NCBI RefSeq assembly: GCF_000517125.1
Contig: NZ_KI912155.1
Coordinates: 1,964,696 to 2,028,695, forward strand
Reading direction: 5' to 3'
Source of the DNA: Arthrobacter sp. MA-N2
GTDB taxonomy: Bacteria; Actinomycetota; Actinomycetes; Actinomycetales; Micrococcaceae
DNA length: 64,000 nucleotides
In this document: positions 8,286-17,705 of the stretch, one piece after another
Position numbering within the stretch: position 1 is the first letter of the stretch
Layout of the letters: every line of letters begins with the position of its first letter
Translations under genes and position numbers: made by a program
The notes under the pieces: generated by a model
The model's input: the letters and a program-made list of their open reading frames with translations, nothing else
The model's database searches: none
Told to the model about the DNA's origin: nothing

Positions 8286-9455
8286 GTGGACCTGTTTGAA
8301 TATCAGGCGCGCGATATGTTCGAAGCGCACGGTGTACCCGTGCTCGCCGGCATCGTGGCGCATACTCCTGAAGAAGCAAAGGCTGCTGCCGAGAAGATCG
8401 GCGGCGTGACTGTCGTCAAGGCGCAGGTAAAGGTCGGTGGCCGCGGCAAGGCTGGCGGGGTCAAGGTCGCAAAGTCCGCTGACGAAGCGCTCGAGTACGC
8501 CACCAACATCCTTGGCATGGACATCAAGGGCCACACCGTCAACAAGGTCATGATCGCCCAGGGCGCCGACATTGCTGAGGAATACTACTTCTCCGTCCTG
8601 TTGGACCGAGCCAACCGCAACTACTTGGCCATGTGCTCGGTTGAAGGCGGCATGGAAATCGAGCAGCTTGCTGTAGAGCGCCCCGAAGCACTCGCCAAGG
8701 TCGCTATCGATCCCGCCGTCGGAATCGACCAGGCCAAGGCCGACGAAATCGTCGCCGCCGCCGGTTTCTCCGAGGAACTGCGCGGCAAGGTCGCCTCCGT
8801 CATCCTCAAGCTCTGGGATGTCTTCAAGAAGGAAGACGCAACCCTTGTTGAGGTCAACCCCTTGGTCAAGACCGGCGCTGGCGACATCGTTGCCCTCGAC
8901 GGCAAGGTCACGCTGGACGAGAACGCGGGCTTCCGCCATGTTCACCACAGTGAGCTCGAGGACAAGGACGCAGCTGACCCGCTTGAGGCGAAGGCCAAGG
9001 CACAGGACCTCAACTACGTGAAGCTTGACGGCTCGGTTGGCATCATCGGCAACGGCGCCGGTCTTGTGATGTCCACCCTCGACGTGGTCGCTTACGCAGG
9101 CGAAAACCATGGCAGCGTCAAGCCGGCCAACTTCCTGGACATCGGCGGTGGAGCTTCCGCCGAGGTCATGGCCGCTGGCTTGGACGTCATCCTTGGCGAC
9201 GAGCAGGTCAAGAGCGTTTTCGTGAACGTCTTCGGCGGCATCACCGCGTGTGACGCTGTGGCAAAGGGCATCGTCGGCGCACTGGCCGAGCTTGGCACCA
9301 ACGCCAACAAGCCGTTGGTTGTCCGTCTCGATGGCAACAACGTCGAAGAAGGCCGCCGCATCCTGGCCGAGGCCAACCACCCGCTGGTTACCCTGGCAGC
9401 CACCATGGACGAGGGCGCCGACAAGGCCGCCGAGCTCGCCAACGCAGCGAAGTAA
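8286..9455 (+). CDS. sucC: Succinyl-CoA ligase [ADP-forming] subunit beta
   Basis: A 389-residue beta subunit that, with the next gene product, converts succinyl-CoA, ADP and phosphate to succinate, CoA and ATP in the TCA cycle. It starts at GTG 8286 ([19 protein letters not shown], a hallmark N-terminus). The ATP-grasp domain contains [16 protein letters not shown] near residues 43-58 and LVEVNPLV, the Mg-nucleotide site. The C-terminal CoA-ligase domain contains [21 protein letters not shown] and the phosphate-loop segment [12 protein letters not shown]. The spacing to sucD is 27 bases, so the pair is one operon. Confidence 0.97.
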   Translation: MDLFEYQARDMFEAHGVPVLAGIVAHTPEEAKAAAEKIGGVTVVKAQVKVGGRGKAGGVKVAKSADEALEYATNILGMDIKGHTVNKVMIAQGADIAEEYYFSVLLDRANRNYLAMCSVEGGMEIEQLAVERPEALAKVAIDPAVGIDQAKADEIVAAAGFSEELRGKVASVILKLWDVFKKEDATLVEVNPLVKTGAGDIVALDGKVTLDENAGFRHVHHSELEDKDAADPLEAKAKAQDLNYVKLDGSVGIIGNGAGLVMSTLDVVAYAGENHGSVKPANFLDIGGGASAEVMAAGLDVILGDEQVKSVFVNVFGGITACDAVAKGIVGALAELGTNANKPLVVRLDGNNVEEGRRILAEANHPLVTLAATMDEGADKAAELANAAK

Positions 9456-9482
9456 GCACCGGGAAGTAAGGCGACTTAAACT

Positions 9483-10385
9483 ATGTCTATTTATCTGAAC
9501 AAGGACTCCAAGGTCATCGTCCAGGGCATCACCGGTGGCGAAGGTACCAAGCACACCTCCCTGATGCTCAAGGCCGGCACCAACATCGTCGGTGGCGTCA
9601 ACGCCCGCAAGGCCGGCACCACGGTGCTGCACGGAGACAAGGAAATCACCGTCTTCGGCACCGTCAAGGAAGCCATTGCGGAGACTGGCGCCGACGTTTC
9701 GATCGTCTTCGTTCCGCCGGCATTCACCAAGGCTGCCGTCGTTGAAGCCATCGAAGCGGGCATTGGCCTGGTTGTTGTCATCACCGAAGGCGTGCCGGTT
9801 CAGGATTCTGCTGAGTTCTGGGCACTCGCCCAGGCCACGGTGGACGCCGACGGCAAGCAGATCACCCGCATCATCGGCCCGAACTGCCCCGGCATCATCA
9901 CGCCGGGCGAAGCCCTGGTTGGCATCACCCCGGCAAACATCACGGGCAAAGGTCCTATCGGCTTGGTTTCCAAGTCCGGTACCTTGACCTACCAGATGAT
10001 GTACGAACTGCGGGACCTCGGCTTCTCTACCGCCATTGGAATCGGTGGCGACCCCATCATCGGCACCACCCATATCGACGCCCTGGCTGCGTTCGAGGCT
10101 GACCCGGAGACCAAGGCAATCGTCATGATCGGCGAAATCGGCGGCGACGCTGAAGAGCGCGCAGCAGACTTCATCAAGGCCAACGTCACCAAGCCAGTTG
10201 TCGGCTACGTCGCAGGCTTCACCGCTCCCGAAGGCAAGACCATGGGCCACGCAGGCGCCATTGTCTCCGGCTCCGCCGGCACTGCGCAGGCGAAGAAGGA
10301 AGCTCTCGAAGCTGCAGGCGTGAAGGTCGGCAAGACGCCGTCCGAGACCGCCAAGCTCCTCCGCGAGGTCTTCGCAACCCTCTAG
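9483..10385 (+). CDS. sucD: Succinyl-CoA ligase subunit alpha
   Basis: A 300-residue alpha subunit, the full family length. The N-terminal CoA-binding Rossmann part shows [13 protein letters not shown] and KAGTTVLHG. The active-site His, phosphorylated during catalysis, is H256 in [19 protein letters not shown] and [15 protein letters not shown] are also family signatures. It is co-transcribed with sucC and ends before a strong terminator. Confidence 0.97.
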   Translation: MSIYLNKDSKVIVQGITGGEGTKHTSLMLKAGTNIVGGVNARKAGTTVLHGDKEITVFGTVKEAIAETGADVSIVFVPPAFTKAAVVEAIEAGIGLVVVITEGVPVQDSAEFWALAQATVDADGKQITRIIGPNCPGIITPGEALVGITPANITGKGPIGLVSKSGTLTYQMMYELRDLGFSTAIGIGGDPIIGTTHIDALAAFEADPETKAIVMIGEIGGDAEERAADFIKANVTKPVVGYVAGFTAPEGKTMGHAGAIVSGSAGTAQAKKEALEAAGVKVGKTPSETAKLLREVFATL

Positions 10386-10422
10386 TAAGACCCCGCGCAG
10401 GATCTCAGCGCAATTGAAAGTA

Positions 10423-10467
10423 CGACGGTGCCCGTCACCTTCCACGTGAAGGTGACGGGCGCCGTCG
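10423..10467 (+). terminator. Strong intrinsic terminator of sucCD
   Basis: GACGGTGCCCGTCACCTTC pairs with GAAGGTGACGGGCGCCGTC around a CACGT loop, with one mismatched pair, followed by GTTGTTT. It lies 38 bases after the sucD stop codon. Confidence 0.85.
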
Positions 10468-10539
10468 TTGTTTAACCTCTGGACAGCCGGGCGCGCTGCT
10501 ACGAAAGACGCTCCCTCACCTTTGAAGGCCTTTCCACGA

Positions 10540-10640
10540 ACGCTCGCTCATGTCTAATGAGCGAGCGTCGGCGGTTAAGGCCGGATACGTGAGCGGGCGT
10601 TTGGCGTTCGGGCACCATTTGTGAGCGAGCGTCGATGGGG
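10540..10640. repeat. TGAGCGAGCG intergenic repeats
   Basis: ACGCTCGCTCAT and its exact complement flank GTCTA at 10540-10568. A related unit follows at 10579-10601 (GGCCGGATACGTGAGCGGGC, then GTT), then GTGAGCGAGCGTCGATGG near 10621. The same 23-base unit appears twice at 19700-19754. The gap 10386-10719 holds only the sucD terminator, this repeat and the promoter of the next gene. Confidence 0.8.
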
Positions 10641-10661
10641 GAGAGGCGTCCGGACCGCCTC

Positions 10662-10702
10662 TTGTGGCGCGATTAACTAACTTGTTAGTATGTCAGGACA
10701 AG
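10662..10702 (+). promoter_or_regulatory. Promoter with overlapping operators upstream of tautomerase gene
   Basis: TTGTGG (10662-10667), an 18-base spacer and TAGTAT (10686-10691) form a plausible promoter. The palindrome CTAACTTGTTAG (10677-10688) overlaps the -10 box. TATGTCAGGACAAG (10689-10702) over the likely start site matches the motif found at iolC and other inositol genes. Confidence 0.55.
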
Positions 10703-10719
10703 CTAGCTCGGCAGAACAA

Positions 10720-11007
10720 ATGCCCCTCGTGCGCATTGATGTCAATGAAGGCCGCACCCCCGGGCAGCTCGGCGAACTCCGCCAGCGAATCCATGCCGCC
10801 ATCCTTGCCGGGTGTGGCATCCCCGAGCGCGATTACTTTCACATCATCACCGAGTATCCCGGCGGCCAGATCATCGCCCAGGATGCCGCTCTCGGCTTCG
10901 AGCGGACGTCCGGAGTGGTGATGATCCGGATATTCACTCAGGGTGGACGCACTCGGGAAGCCAGGCAGTCCTCGTTCGCCGCCATCGCCGCCATCGCCGC
11001 CCGGTAA
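10720..11007 (+). CDS. Tautomerase-family protein, C-terminally short
   Basis: A 95-residue protein beginning MPLVRIDVNEGRTP. After Met removal, Pro becomes residue 1, the catalytic base of the tautomerase superfamily. An in-frame ATG at 10690 is rejected because it falls inside the -10 box and would bury Pro1. The homologues I recall are about 130 residues and continue after the FAAIA helix with a segment like VFIGYVEN...DWSFGFG, which is missing here: the protein ends in AAIAAIAAR. This suggests truncation, and function is uncertain. Gene position and operator suggest control with the inositol genes. Confidence 0.65.
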   Translation: MPLVRIDVNEGRTPGQLGELRQRIHAAILAGCGIPERDYFHIITEYPGGQIIAQDAALGFERTSGVVMIRIFTQGGRTREARQSSFAAIAAIAAR

Positions 11008-11075
11008 AACCCCCTCTCGACGCGGATTTCAAGGCTTCGGGACCCGAAGCTCGCGGCATTACGTTTCGTTGTAAA

Positions 11076-11121
11076 TATGTCAGTACAAACCTTTGACAGG
11101 ACATGAATTCTGGTGCAAAGT
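11076..11121 (+). promoter_or_regulatory. iolC promoter with paired operator motifs
   Basis: TATGTCAGTACAAA (11076-11089) and, on the minus strand, CATGTCCTGTCAAA (11105-11092) form an inverted pair. The second overlaps a perfect -35 box TTGACA (11093-11098). A 17-base spacer leads to CAAAGT, a poor -10. A regulator bound here would block polymerase directly. Confidence 0.6.
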
Positions 11122-11216
11122 AGTGCTTGTGGCCCCGCTCACTGCGGGCCGGCAAAAGCACCGGAGCTCTCACCGTCCCGCAAGAAGAGTTCACTACAGA
11201 AAGGTCCGCGATCACC

Positions 11217-12242
11217 GTGACCCACGAACTACTCACCATCGGGCGCATCAGCGTTGATATCTACCCGAACGACATCGGTGTGGGACTTGAGGATGTGCGC
11301 TCTTTCGGCAAGTACCTTGGCGGCTCGCCCTCCAATGTGGCCGTGGCCGCCGCCCGCCACGGCCGCCGTTCCGGGGTCATTACTCGCACGGGCGATGACC
11401 CTTTCGGGATCTACTTGCACCGCGAGCTTCGCAAGTTCAAGGTGGACGACGCGTTCGTCACCCCGGTGCCGGGCCTTCAAACTCCTGCCACGTTCTGCGC
11501 GATCCAGCCCCCGCACGACTTCCCGCTGTACTTCTACGGCCGCTTCCCCACGGCACCGGACCTGCAGATCAAAGCCGAGGAACTCGACCTGGACGCCATC
11601 AAGGACGCCGGCATCTTCTGGTCCACCGTCACCGGCCTGTGCCAGGAACCCAGCCGTTCCGCGCACCTTGCGGCCCACGAAGCTCGGCCCCGCACCAGCC
11701 TGAGCGAGGGCCAGTACACCATCCTGGACCTGGACTACCGCCCCATGTTCTGGGCTTCCGAGGACGAAGCCCGAGCAGAGGTCGCCAAAATCCTGCCGCA
11801 CGTCACGGTAGCCATCGGCAATGACAAGGAATGTGCGGTCGCCGTGGGTGAAGGAACTCCGGACGAACAGGCCGACCGCCTGCTGGCCGCGGGGGTCGAG
11901 ATCGCCGTCGTGAAGCTCGGCCCGGAAGGTGTCATGGCCAAGACCCGCACTGAACGTGTTGTCTCCGCGCCGGTCCCCGTGGAGACCGTCAACGGCCTGG
12001 GCGCCGGTGACTCCTTCGGCGGGGCATTCTGTCACGGGCTGTTGTCCGGCTGGCCGCTGGCACAGGTTCTGGATTATGCCAACGCCGCAGGCGCCATTGT
12101 CGCCTCCCGCCTCTCCTGCGCCGACGCGATGCCGACGCCGGAGGAAGTCACCTCGCTGCTCGCCGAACGCGGCCGGCTGGCCCCGGCCGGCACCGATGCA
12201 GCAGCTTCACACGCAGCAGTCTCCGAAGGAGCAACACGTTGA
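11217..12242 (+). CDS. iolC: 5-dehydro-2-deoxygluconokinase
   Basis: A 341-residue PfkB-family sugar kinase that phosphorylates 5-dehydro-2-deoxygluconate, the fifth step of myo-inositol catabolism. GTG 11217 gives MTHELLTIGRISVDIYP, the usual IolC N-terminus, with AAAGG upstream. The substrate motif GGSPSN is at residues 35-40 and the PfkB signature NGLGAGDS at 259-266, with D265 the catalytic base. It is first in a tightly spaced operon: the stop codon overlaps the next start by four bases. Confidence 0.93.
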   Translation: MTHELLTIGRISVDIYPNDIGVGLEDVRSFGKYLGGSPSNVAVAAARHGRRSGVITRTGDDPFGIYLHRELRKFKVDDAFVTPVPGLQTPATFCAIQPPHDFPLYFYGRFPTAPDLQIKAEELDLDAIKDAGIFWSTVTGLCQEPSRSAHLAAHEARPRTSLSEGQYTILDLDYRPMFWASEDEARAEVAKILPHVTVAIGNDKECAVAVGEGTPDEQADRLLAAGVEIAVVKLGPEGVMAKTRTERVVSAPVPVETVNGLGAGDSFGGAFCHGLLSGWPLAQVLDYANAAGAIVASRLSCADAMPTPEEVTSLLAERGRLAPAGTDAAASHAAVSEGATR

Positions 12243-13168
12243 GCTTCAATGACGACCCCCGCCGTTATGAGCACTTGAGTGCCATCCGGCTCGAAGATCC
12301 CGACGCCGTTGCCCGCGCCGCAGCTGCACGTCGCCGCCACCCGGGGCTGAAGTACGGGACCCAGAACTTCATCGTGGCCGCCGACCACCCGGCCCGCGGC
12401 GCACTGAGCGTCGGAGCAGACCCGGTGGCCATGGCGGATCGCCGGACCCTGCTGGACCGTTTGCAGATCGCCTTGGCGAACCCCGCCGTCGACGGCGTCC
12501 TCGCGAGCCCGGACATCATGGACGACCTGTTGCTCCTCGGCGCGCTCGAGGGCAAGCTCGTCTTCGGTTCGATGAACCGCGGCGGCCTAGCCGGCCTGGT
12601 CAACGAAATCGACGATCGCTTCACGGGCCACACCGCAGCCGCACTGGACTCACTCGGTGCCGACGGCGGCAAGATGCTCACCCGGATTTGCCTCGGGGAC
12701 CCGGATACGGCGTCGATCTTGGAAGCCACCGCGAAGGCCGTGGACTCCCTGGCCGCGCGCAAGCTCATCGCCATGGTGGAACCGTTCCTGTCCATCCGCG
12801 AGGCAAACGGTCAGGTCCGCAACGACCTTTCTCCAGACGCGGTGATCAAATCGATCGCAATTGCCCAAGGGCTGGGTTCCACGAGCGCTTACACCTGGAT
12901 GAAGCTCCCGGTGGTGGCCGAGATGGAGCGCGTCATGGCCGCCACCACGCTGCCCACCGTTCTGTTGGGCGGAGATCCGGATGCGGGCCAGGACGAGGTC
13001 TTCGCCAGCTGGCAGGCCGCGCTTGCCCTTCCGGGAGTCCAAGGATTGACGGTGGGACGGACCCTTTTGTACCCGGCCGACGGGGACGTGGCCGGGGCCG
13101 TGGCCACGGCCGCCTCGCTCTTGAAGACGACAGAACTGCTGAAGACACCTGCGAAAGTATCGGAGTAA
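12239..13168 (+). CDS. Class I aldolase-like (beta/alpha)8 protein of the inositol operon
   Basis: A 309-residue TIM-barrel protein starting at TTG 12239, which overlaps the iolC stop. The N-terminal AADHPARGALSVG loop and the TWMKLPVV strand, whose Lys could form a Schiff base, recall the actinobacterial Cgl0159-type family related to DeoC and fructose-bisphosphate aldolases. It has no resemblance to the class II aldolase IolJ of Bacillus. Its place between iolC and iolD makes it the best candidate for cleaving 2-deoxy-5-keto-gluconate-6-phosphate to dihydroxyacetone phosphate and malonate semialdehyde. That function is inferred from context only. Confidence 0.8.
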   Translation: MSFNDDPRRYEHLSAIRLEDPDAVARAAAARRRHPGLKYGTQNFIVAADHPARGALSVGADPVAMADRRTLLDRLQIALANPAVDGVLASPDIMDDLLLLGALEGKLVFGSMNRGGLAGLVNEIDDRFTGHTAAALDSLGADGGKMLTRICLGDPDTASILEATAKAVDSLAARKLIAMVEPFLSIREANGQVRNDLSPDAVIKSIAIAQGLGSTSAYTWMKLPVVAEMERVMAATTLPTVLLGGDPDAGQDEVFASWQAALALPGVQGLTVGRTLLYPADGDVAGAVATAASLLKTTELLKTPAKVSE

Positions 13169-13173
13169 GAGTA

Positions 13174-15117
13174 ATGTCAGCGCGCAGAATGACGGTCGCC
13201 CAGGCCGTGGTCGAGTTCCTGTCCAAGCAGTACACGGTGGACACAGTGGGCGGGAGTGAGTACCGGGAGCGCCTGATCCCGGGCATTTTCGGGATCTTCG
13301 GGCACGGCAATGTCGCCGGAGTGGGCCAGGCCCTCAAGCAGTACCAGTCCATTGACCCGAGCATCATGCCGTACTACCAAGGCCGCAACGAGCAGGCCCA
13401 GTCGCACCAAGCTGTCGGCTACGCCAGGCACACGCGTCGCCGCCAGACCTTCGCGATCAGCACCTCGATCGGTCCGGGTTCCTCGAACCTGCTGACGGGC
13501 GCGGCGCTGGCCACCACCAACCGATTGCCGGTCCTGCTGCTGCCCAGCGACACCTTCGCCACCCGCGCGGCAGACCCGGTGTTGCAGCAGCTCGAGCTGC
13601 CCTACGCCTACGACATCACGGTCAACGACGCCTTCCGTCCGCTCTCGAAGTTCTTCGACCGGGTCTCCCGCCCCGAGCAGTTGTTCTCCGCGTTCCACCA
13701 CGGCCTGCGCGTCCTGACGGACCCGGCCGAGACCGGCGCGGTGACCATTTCGCTGCCGCAGGACGTCCAGGCCGAGGCCTTGGACGTCCCGGAGGAGTTC
13801 CTCACCGAGCGGGAGTGGCGGATCCGCCGCCCCGAGGCCGCCGATGACGACATCCGCCGTGCCGCCGAGGCCATCCGTGCCGCTAGACGGCCATTGATCA
13901 TTGCGGGCGGCGGCGTCCTGTACGCCTTCGCCAACGCGGAACTCGCCAGGTTCGCCGAACTGACCGGGATCCCGGTGGGCAACACCCAGGCCGGCGTCGG
14001 CGTGCTCCCGTGGGACCACAAGTTCTCGCTCGGAGCCATTGGCTCCACAGGCACGACGGCGGCGAACGCCATCGCTGCCGAGGCTGACTTGATCATCGGC
14101 ATCGGTACCCGTTACGAGGACTTCACGACGGCGTCGCGCACTGCTTTCCAGAACCCCGACGTGAAGTTCGTGAACATCAATGTGGCCGCGATTGACGCGT
14201 ACAAGCACGGCACCACGCTGCCGATCGTCGCCGACGCCCGCAAGGCCCTCGTCAAGCTGAACCGGGCGCTCGGCGGCTACCGTGTGGGCGCGGACCTCGA
14301 GCAGAAGATCGCGGCGGAGAAGGAGCGCTGGAACGTCATTGTGGACGAAGCCTTCGACACCCGCCACACACCCCTGCCGGCACAGAACGAGATCATCGGC
14401 GCTACCAACCGGGCCATGGACGCCTCCGACGTCGTCATCTGCGCCGCGGGTTCCCTGCCCGGTGATCTGCATAAGATGTGGCGCGTCCGGGACCCCTTCG
14501 GCTACCACGTGGAATATGCCTACTCCTGCATGGGCTACGAAATCCCCGGTGGCCTGGGCGTGAAGCGCGCGGCCCTGACCGAGGCGGCAGCGGGCGGCGA
14601 GGAACGCGACGTCGTGGTGATGGTGGGGGACGGCTCCTACCTGATGATGCACACCGAACTGGTCACCGCCGTCGCCGAACGCATCAAGCTGATCGTGGTC
14701 CTGATCCAAAACCATGGTTACGCCTCCATCGGCTCGCTCTCCGAGTCCCTGGGTTCGCAGCGTTTCGGCACCCAGTACCGGGTGCTGGACAAGGAACAGC
14801 ATTCCTTCGACGCCGGCCAGAACCTGCCGATCGATCTTGCCCTCAACGCCGAAAGCCTCGGCGCCAAAGTGATCCGGATCGAACCGGGAGAGAAGGTCAT
14901 CGCCGAGCTGGAACAGGCCATCCGCGACGCGAAAGCGGCACCGGAGGACAGCGGGCCGATCGTCATCCACGTCGAATCGGACCCCCTGCTGGACGCCCCG
15001 AGTTCCGAATCCTGGTGGGACGTTCCCGTTTCGCAGGTCTCCGAACTCGAATCCACGCAGCAGGCCTACCTGACGTACACAGACCATAAGAACCGCCAGC
15101 GCAAGCTGCTCGGCTAG
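13174..15117 (+). CDS. iolD: 3D-trihydroxycyclohexane-1,2-dione hydrolase
   Basis: A 647-residue ThDP-dependent enzyme that opens the ring of 3D-(3,5/4)-trihydroxycyclohexane-1,2-dione to 5-deoxyglucuronate. ATG 13174 follows GGAG by eight bases. The N-terminal PYR domain has QGRNEQAQSHQAVGYA, with the Glu that activates the cofactor. The central Rossmann domain has IIAGGGVLYAFAN. The PP domain has GDGS at 485-488 followed by QNHGYAS, the Mg/diphosphate site. Its length is normal for IolD and greater than acetolactate synthase, which it otherwise resembles. It is the third gene of the iol operon. Confidence 0.95.
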   Translation: MSARRMTVAQAVVEFLSKQYTVDTVGGSEYRERLIPGIFGIFGHGNVAGVGQALKQYQSIDPSIMPYYQGRNEQAQSHQAVGYARHTRRRQTFAISTSIGPGSSNLLTGAALATTNRLPVLLLPSDTFATRAADPVLQQLELPYAYDITVNDAFRPLSKFFDRVSRPEQLFSAFHHGLRVLTDPAETGAVTISLPQDVQAEALDVPEEFLTEREWRIRRPEAADDDIRRAAEAIRAARRPLIIAGGGVLYAFANAELARFAELTGIPVGNTQAGVGVLPWDHKFSLGAIGSTGTTAANAIAAEADLIIGIGTRYEDFTTASRTAFQNPDVKFVNINVAAIDAYKHGTTLPIVADARKALVKLNRALGGYRVGADLEQKIAAEKERWNVIVDEAFDTRHTPLPAQNEIIGATNRAMDASDVVICAAGSLPGDLHKMWRVRDPFGYHVEYAYSCMGYEIPGGLGVKRAALTEAAAGGEERDVVVMVGDGSYLMMHTELVTAVAERIKLIVVLIQNHGYASIGSLSESLGSQRFGTQYRVLDKEQHSFDAGQNLPIDLALNAESLGAKVIRIEPGEKVIAELEQAIRDAKAAPEDSGPIVIHVESDPLLDAPSSESWWDVPVSQVSELESTQQAYLTYTDHKNRQRKLLG

Positions 15118-15159
15118 ACCACCAACGCCCTTCAAAGCGACAGACAAGGAAGTCCGTAC

Positions 15160-16671
15160 ATGTCGACGACGACCACCATGACCACCATCAAGCATTTCAT
15201 CAACGGTGTTGAAACCGCCGGCGAAGGCGAGCGGACCCAGCCCGTCTACAACCCGGCCACCGGCGCCGTCTCCGCGGAGCTGCGCCTGGCGAACCGCGCC
15301 GATCTGGACGCCACGGTCGCCGCAGCCAAGGCCGCGGCGGAAAGGTGGGGCGATTTCTCACTGGCCAAGCGCACCGCGGTTCTCTTCAAGTTCCGCGAAC
15401 TGCTCGCCTCCCACGTGGACGAACTCGCAGCCTTGGTCACCGCGGAGCACGGCAAAGTCCTCTCCGATGCGAAGGGCGAGATCGGCCGCGGCCTGGAAGT
15501 CATCGAATTCGCGTGCGGTATTCCGACCCTGCTCAAGGGCGACTACTCGGACCAGGTCTCCACCGGCATAGATGTGTTCTCCTTCCGCGAGCCCCTGGGC
15601 GTCGTGGCCGGCATTACCCCGTTCAACTTCCCCGTCATGGTGCCTTTGTGGATGGCCCCGATGGCGATCGCCACCGGCAACGCGTTCATCCTCAAGCCCT
15701 CCGAACGCGACCCCTCCGCGTCCATGCTGTTGGCGAAGCTGTGGAAACAGGCCGGCCTGCCGGACGGCGTGTTCCAGGTCCTGCACGGCGACAAGGAAAC
15801 CGTGGACGGGCTCCTGACGCACCCGGACGTGGACGGGATCTCCTTTGTCGGTTCCACCCCGATAGCCCAGTACGTCCACGAAACCGCCACCAAGCACGGC
15901 AAGCGGGTCCAGGCCCTGGGCGGCGCGAAGAACCATGCGATCATCATGCCCGACGCCGATCTCGACAACGCTGCCGACCACCTGGCCGCCGCCGCATTCG
16001 GTTCCGCCGGTGAACGCTGCATGGCCATCTCCGTTGCGGTCGCCGTCGGCGATGCCGCCGAGCTGCTGGTCAAGAAGGTCGAAGAACGCGCTCTGGCCGT
16101 CAAGGTCAAGAACGGCACCGAGCCCGACGCCGAAATGGGCCCGGTCATCACCCCGGCCTCCAAGGAACGCATCGTGCGGATCGTCACCGAAGCCGAAGCA
16201 GCGGGAGCCGCGATGGTGGTGGACGGCCGTGACCTGGTGGTTCCAGGCCATGAGGATGGCTTCTGGGTCGGGCCCACCGTGATCGACCACGTCAAGACCG
16301 AAATGACCGCATACACCGAGGAGATCTTCGGACCTGTCCTCGTTGTGGTCCGCGTGGAGGACCTGGACGAAGGCATCAAGTTGATCAACGCCAACCCCTA
16401 CGGCAACGGCACCGCGATCTTCACCTCCTCCGGCGCCAACGCGCGCAAGTTCCAGCGCTCCGTGGACGTGGGCATGATCGGCATCAATGTGCCCTTGCCG
16501 GTACCGGTTGCCTACCACTCCTTCGGCGGCTGGAAGGCCTCGCTCTTCGGAGACAAGCACATCTACGGGCCCGAGGGCGTCTCCTTCTACACCCGCGGCA
16601 AGGTGGTCACCTCCCGCTGGCCCGAACCGACCCACGCTTCCGGCGCCTCCTACAACTTCCCCTCCAACTAG
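15160..16671 (+). CDS. mmsA: CoA-acylating methylmalonate-semialdehyde dehydrogenase
   Basis: A 503-residue aldehyde dehydrogenase that converts malonate semialdehyde, NAD and CoA to acetyl-CoA and carbon dioxide (IolA role), or methylmalonate semialdehyde to propionyl-CoA. The signature ITPFNFPVMVPLWMAPMAIA is characteristic of the acylating subgroup, and the catalytic Cys is C287 in GSAGERCMAIS. It lies 42 bases after iolD and closes the breakdown chain begun by iolC. A palindrome follows the stop. Confidence 0.94.
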   Translation: MSTTTTMTTIKHFINGVETAGEGERTQPVYNPATGAVSAELRLANRADLDATVAAAKAAAERWGDFSLAKRTAVLFKFRELLASHVDELAALVTAEHGKVLSDAKGEIGRGLEVIEFACGIPTLLKGDYSDQVSTGIDVFSFREPLGVVAGITPFNFPVMVPLWMAPMAIATGNAFILKPSERDPSASMLLAKLWKQAGLPDGVFQVLHGDKETVDGLLTHPDVDGISFVGSTPIAQYVHETATKHGKRVQALGGAKNHAIIMPDADLDNAADHLAAAAFGSAGERCMAISVAVAVGDAAELLVKKVEERALAVKVKNGTEPDAEMGPVITPASKERIVRIVTEAEAAGAAMVVDGRDLVVPGHEDGFWVGPTVIDHVKTEMTAYTEEIFGPVLVVVRVEDLDEGIKLINANPYGNGTAIFTSSGANARKFQRSVDVGMIGINVPLPVPVAYHSFGGWKASLFGDKHIYGPEGVSFYTRGKVVTSRWPEPTHASGASYNFPSN

Positions 16672-16680
16672 CCCCCCCCA

Positions 16681-16746
16681 CCCAACTGACTCGCATTTGT
16701 TGTCGTTTTGAGCCCTCATAACGACAACAAATGCGAGCTAGTTGGG
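16681..16746. repeat. Long palindrome of the CTAGCTCGCA family
   Basis: CCCAACT..CTCGCATTTGTTGTCGTT pairs with AACGACAACAAATGCGAG..AGTTGGG across 66 bases. A second, more diverged member lies at 35635-35698. It sits between mmsA and the iolE-like gene, where it may terminate or attenuate transcription. Confidence 0.8.
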
Positions 16747-16779
16747 CCGGCCGGGCGCGGTTTGACCAAGGATTGAGAA

Positions 16780-17691
16780 ATGACAGAGAACAAACTCATC
16801 ATCGGCACAGCCCCGGACTCCTGGGGTGTTTGGTTTCCGGACGACGCAAAGCAGACCCCCTGGGACCGCTTCCTGGATGAAGTGGCCGAGTCCGGCTACA
16901 AATGGATCGAACTTGGCCCCTATGGCTACTTGCCGAACGATCCCACACGCCTCGCCGAGGAACTCAAGCAGCGCGACCTCAAGGTCACGGCGGGAACGGT
17001 CTTCACGGCCTTCCACCGCGGCGCCGCACAATACGAGCAAGCATGGGAGCCTGCACGCAAAGTTGCCGAGCTGACTGCGGCGATGGGCGGTGAACACATT
17101 GTGGTCATTCCGGCCATGTGGCGCGACGACGTCACCGGCGAGGCCGTAGAGAGCGGCGAATTGTCGCAGAAACAATGGAACGACCTGTTCGCGGGACACA
17201 ACCGTATGGGCAAGGTGCTGCTGGAGGACTTCGGCTTGAAGCAACAATTCCACTCCCACGCAGATTCCCACGTGGGCGCCCAGACGGATATCGAGCACCT
17301 GCTCGCCGAAACCGATCCCCAGTACCTGAACCTGTGCCTTGACACCGGACACGCGGAATACTGCGGAGCGTCCAGCCTGGAACTGATCAAGAACTACCCG
17401 GACCGCATCGGCTACCTGCACCTGAAGCAGATCAACCCGGATGTGCTGGCCCATGTCAACGAGGAAAACATGACCTGGGCGGCAGCCAACCGGGCCGGCG
17501 TCATGACCGAACCGCCGAACGGCCTCCCGGACCTGCGTGCAGTCATCGAAGCCGTTGAAGGACTCAACCGCCCGATCTTCGGCATTGTGGAACAGGACAT
17601 GTACCCCGTGGCCTTCGACGTTCCCATGCCCATCGCCAAGCGCACCCGCAACTACCTGCTCTCGTGCGGCTCCCGCACTGCCGTCAACTAA
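16780..17691 (+). CDS. iolE: IolE-like sugar isomerase/dehydratase (TIM barrel)
   Basis: A 303-residue xylose-isomerase-type TIM barrel. The start IIGTAPDSWGVWFPDD and the motifs FHSHADSHVG, CLDTGHAEYCG and GYLHLKQ carry the metal-binding Glu/His/Asp residues of the fold. In this position it most likely dehydrates 2-keto-myo-inositol (inosose) to the dione used by IolD. Epimerase or isomerase activity cannot be excluded because the family is diverse. The gap from mmsA is 108 bases and contains the palindrome, so its expression may be partly uncoupled. Confidence 0.8.
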   Translation: MTENKLIIGTAPDSWGVWFPDDAKQTPWDRFLDEVAESGYKWIELGPYGYLPNDPTRLAEELKQRDLKVTAGTVFTAFHRGAAQYEQAWEPARKVAELTAAMGGEHIVVIPAMWRDDVTGEAVESGELSQKQWNDLFAGHNRMGKVLLEDFGLKQQFHSHADSHVGAQTDIEHLLAETDPQYLNLCLDTGHAEYCGASSLELIKNYPDRIGYLHLKQINPDVLAHVNEENMTWAAANRAGVMTEPPNGLPDLRAVIEAVEGLNRPIFGIVEQDMYPVAFDVPMPIAKRTRNYLLSCGSRTAVN

Positions 17692-17705
17692 CTAAGGACA
17701 GAACA

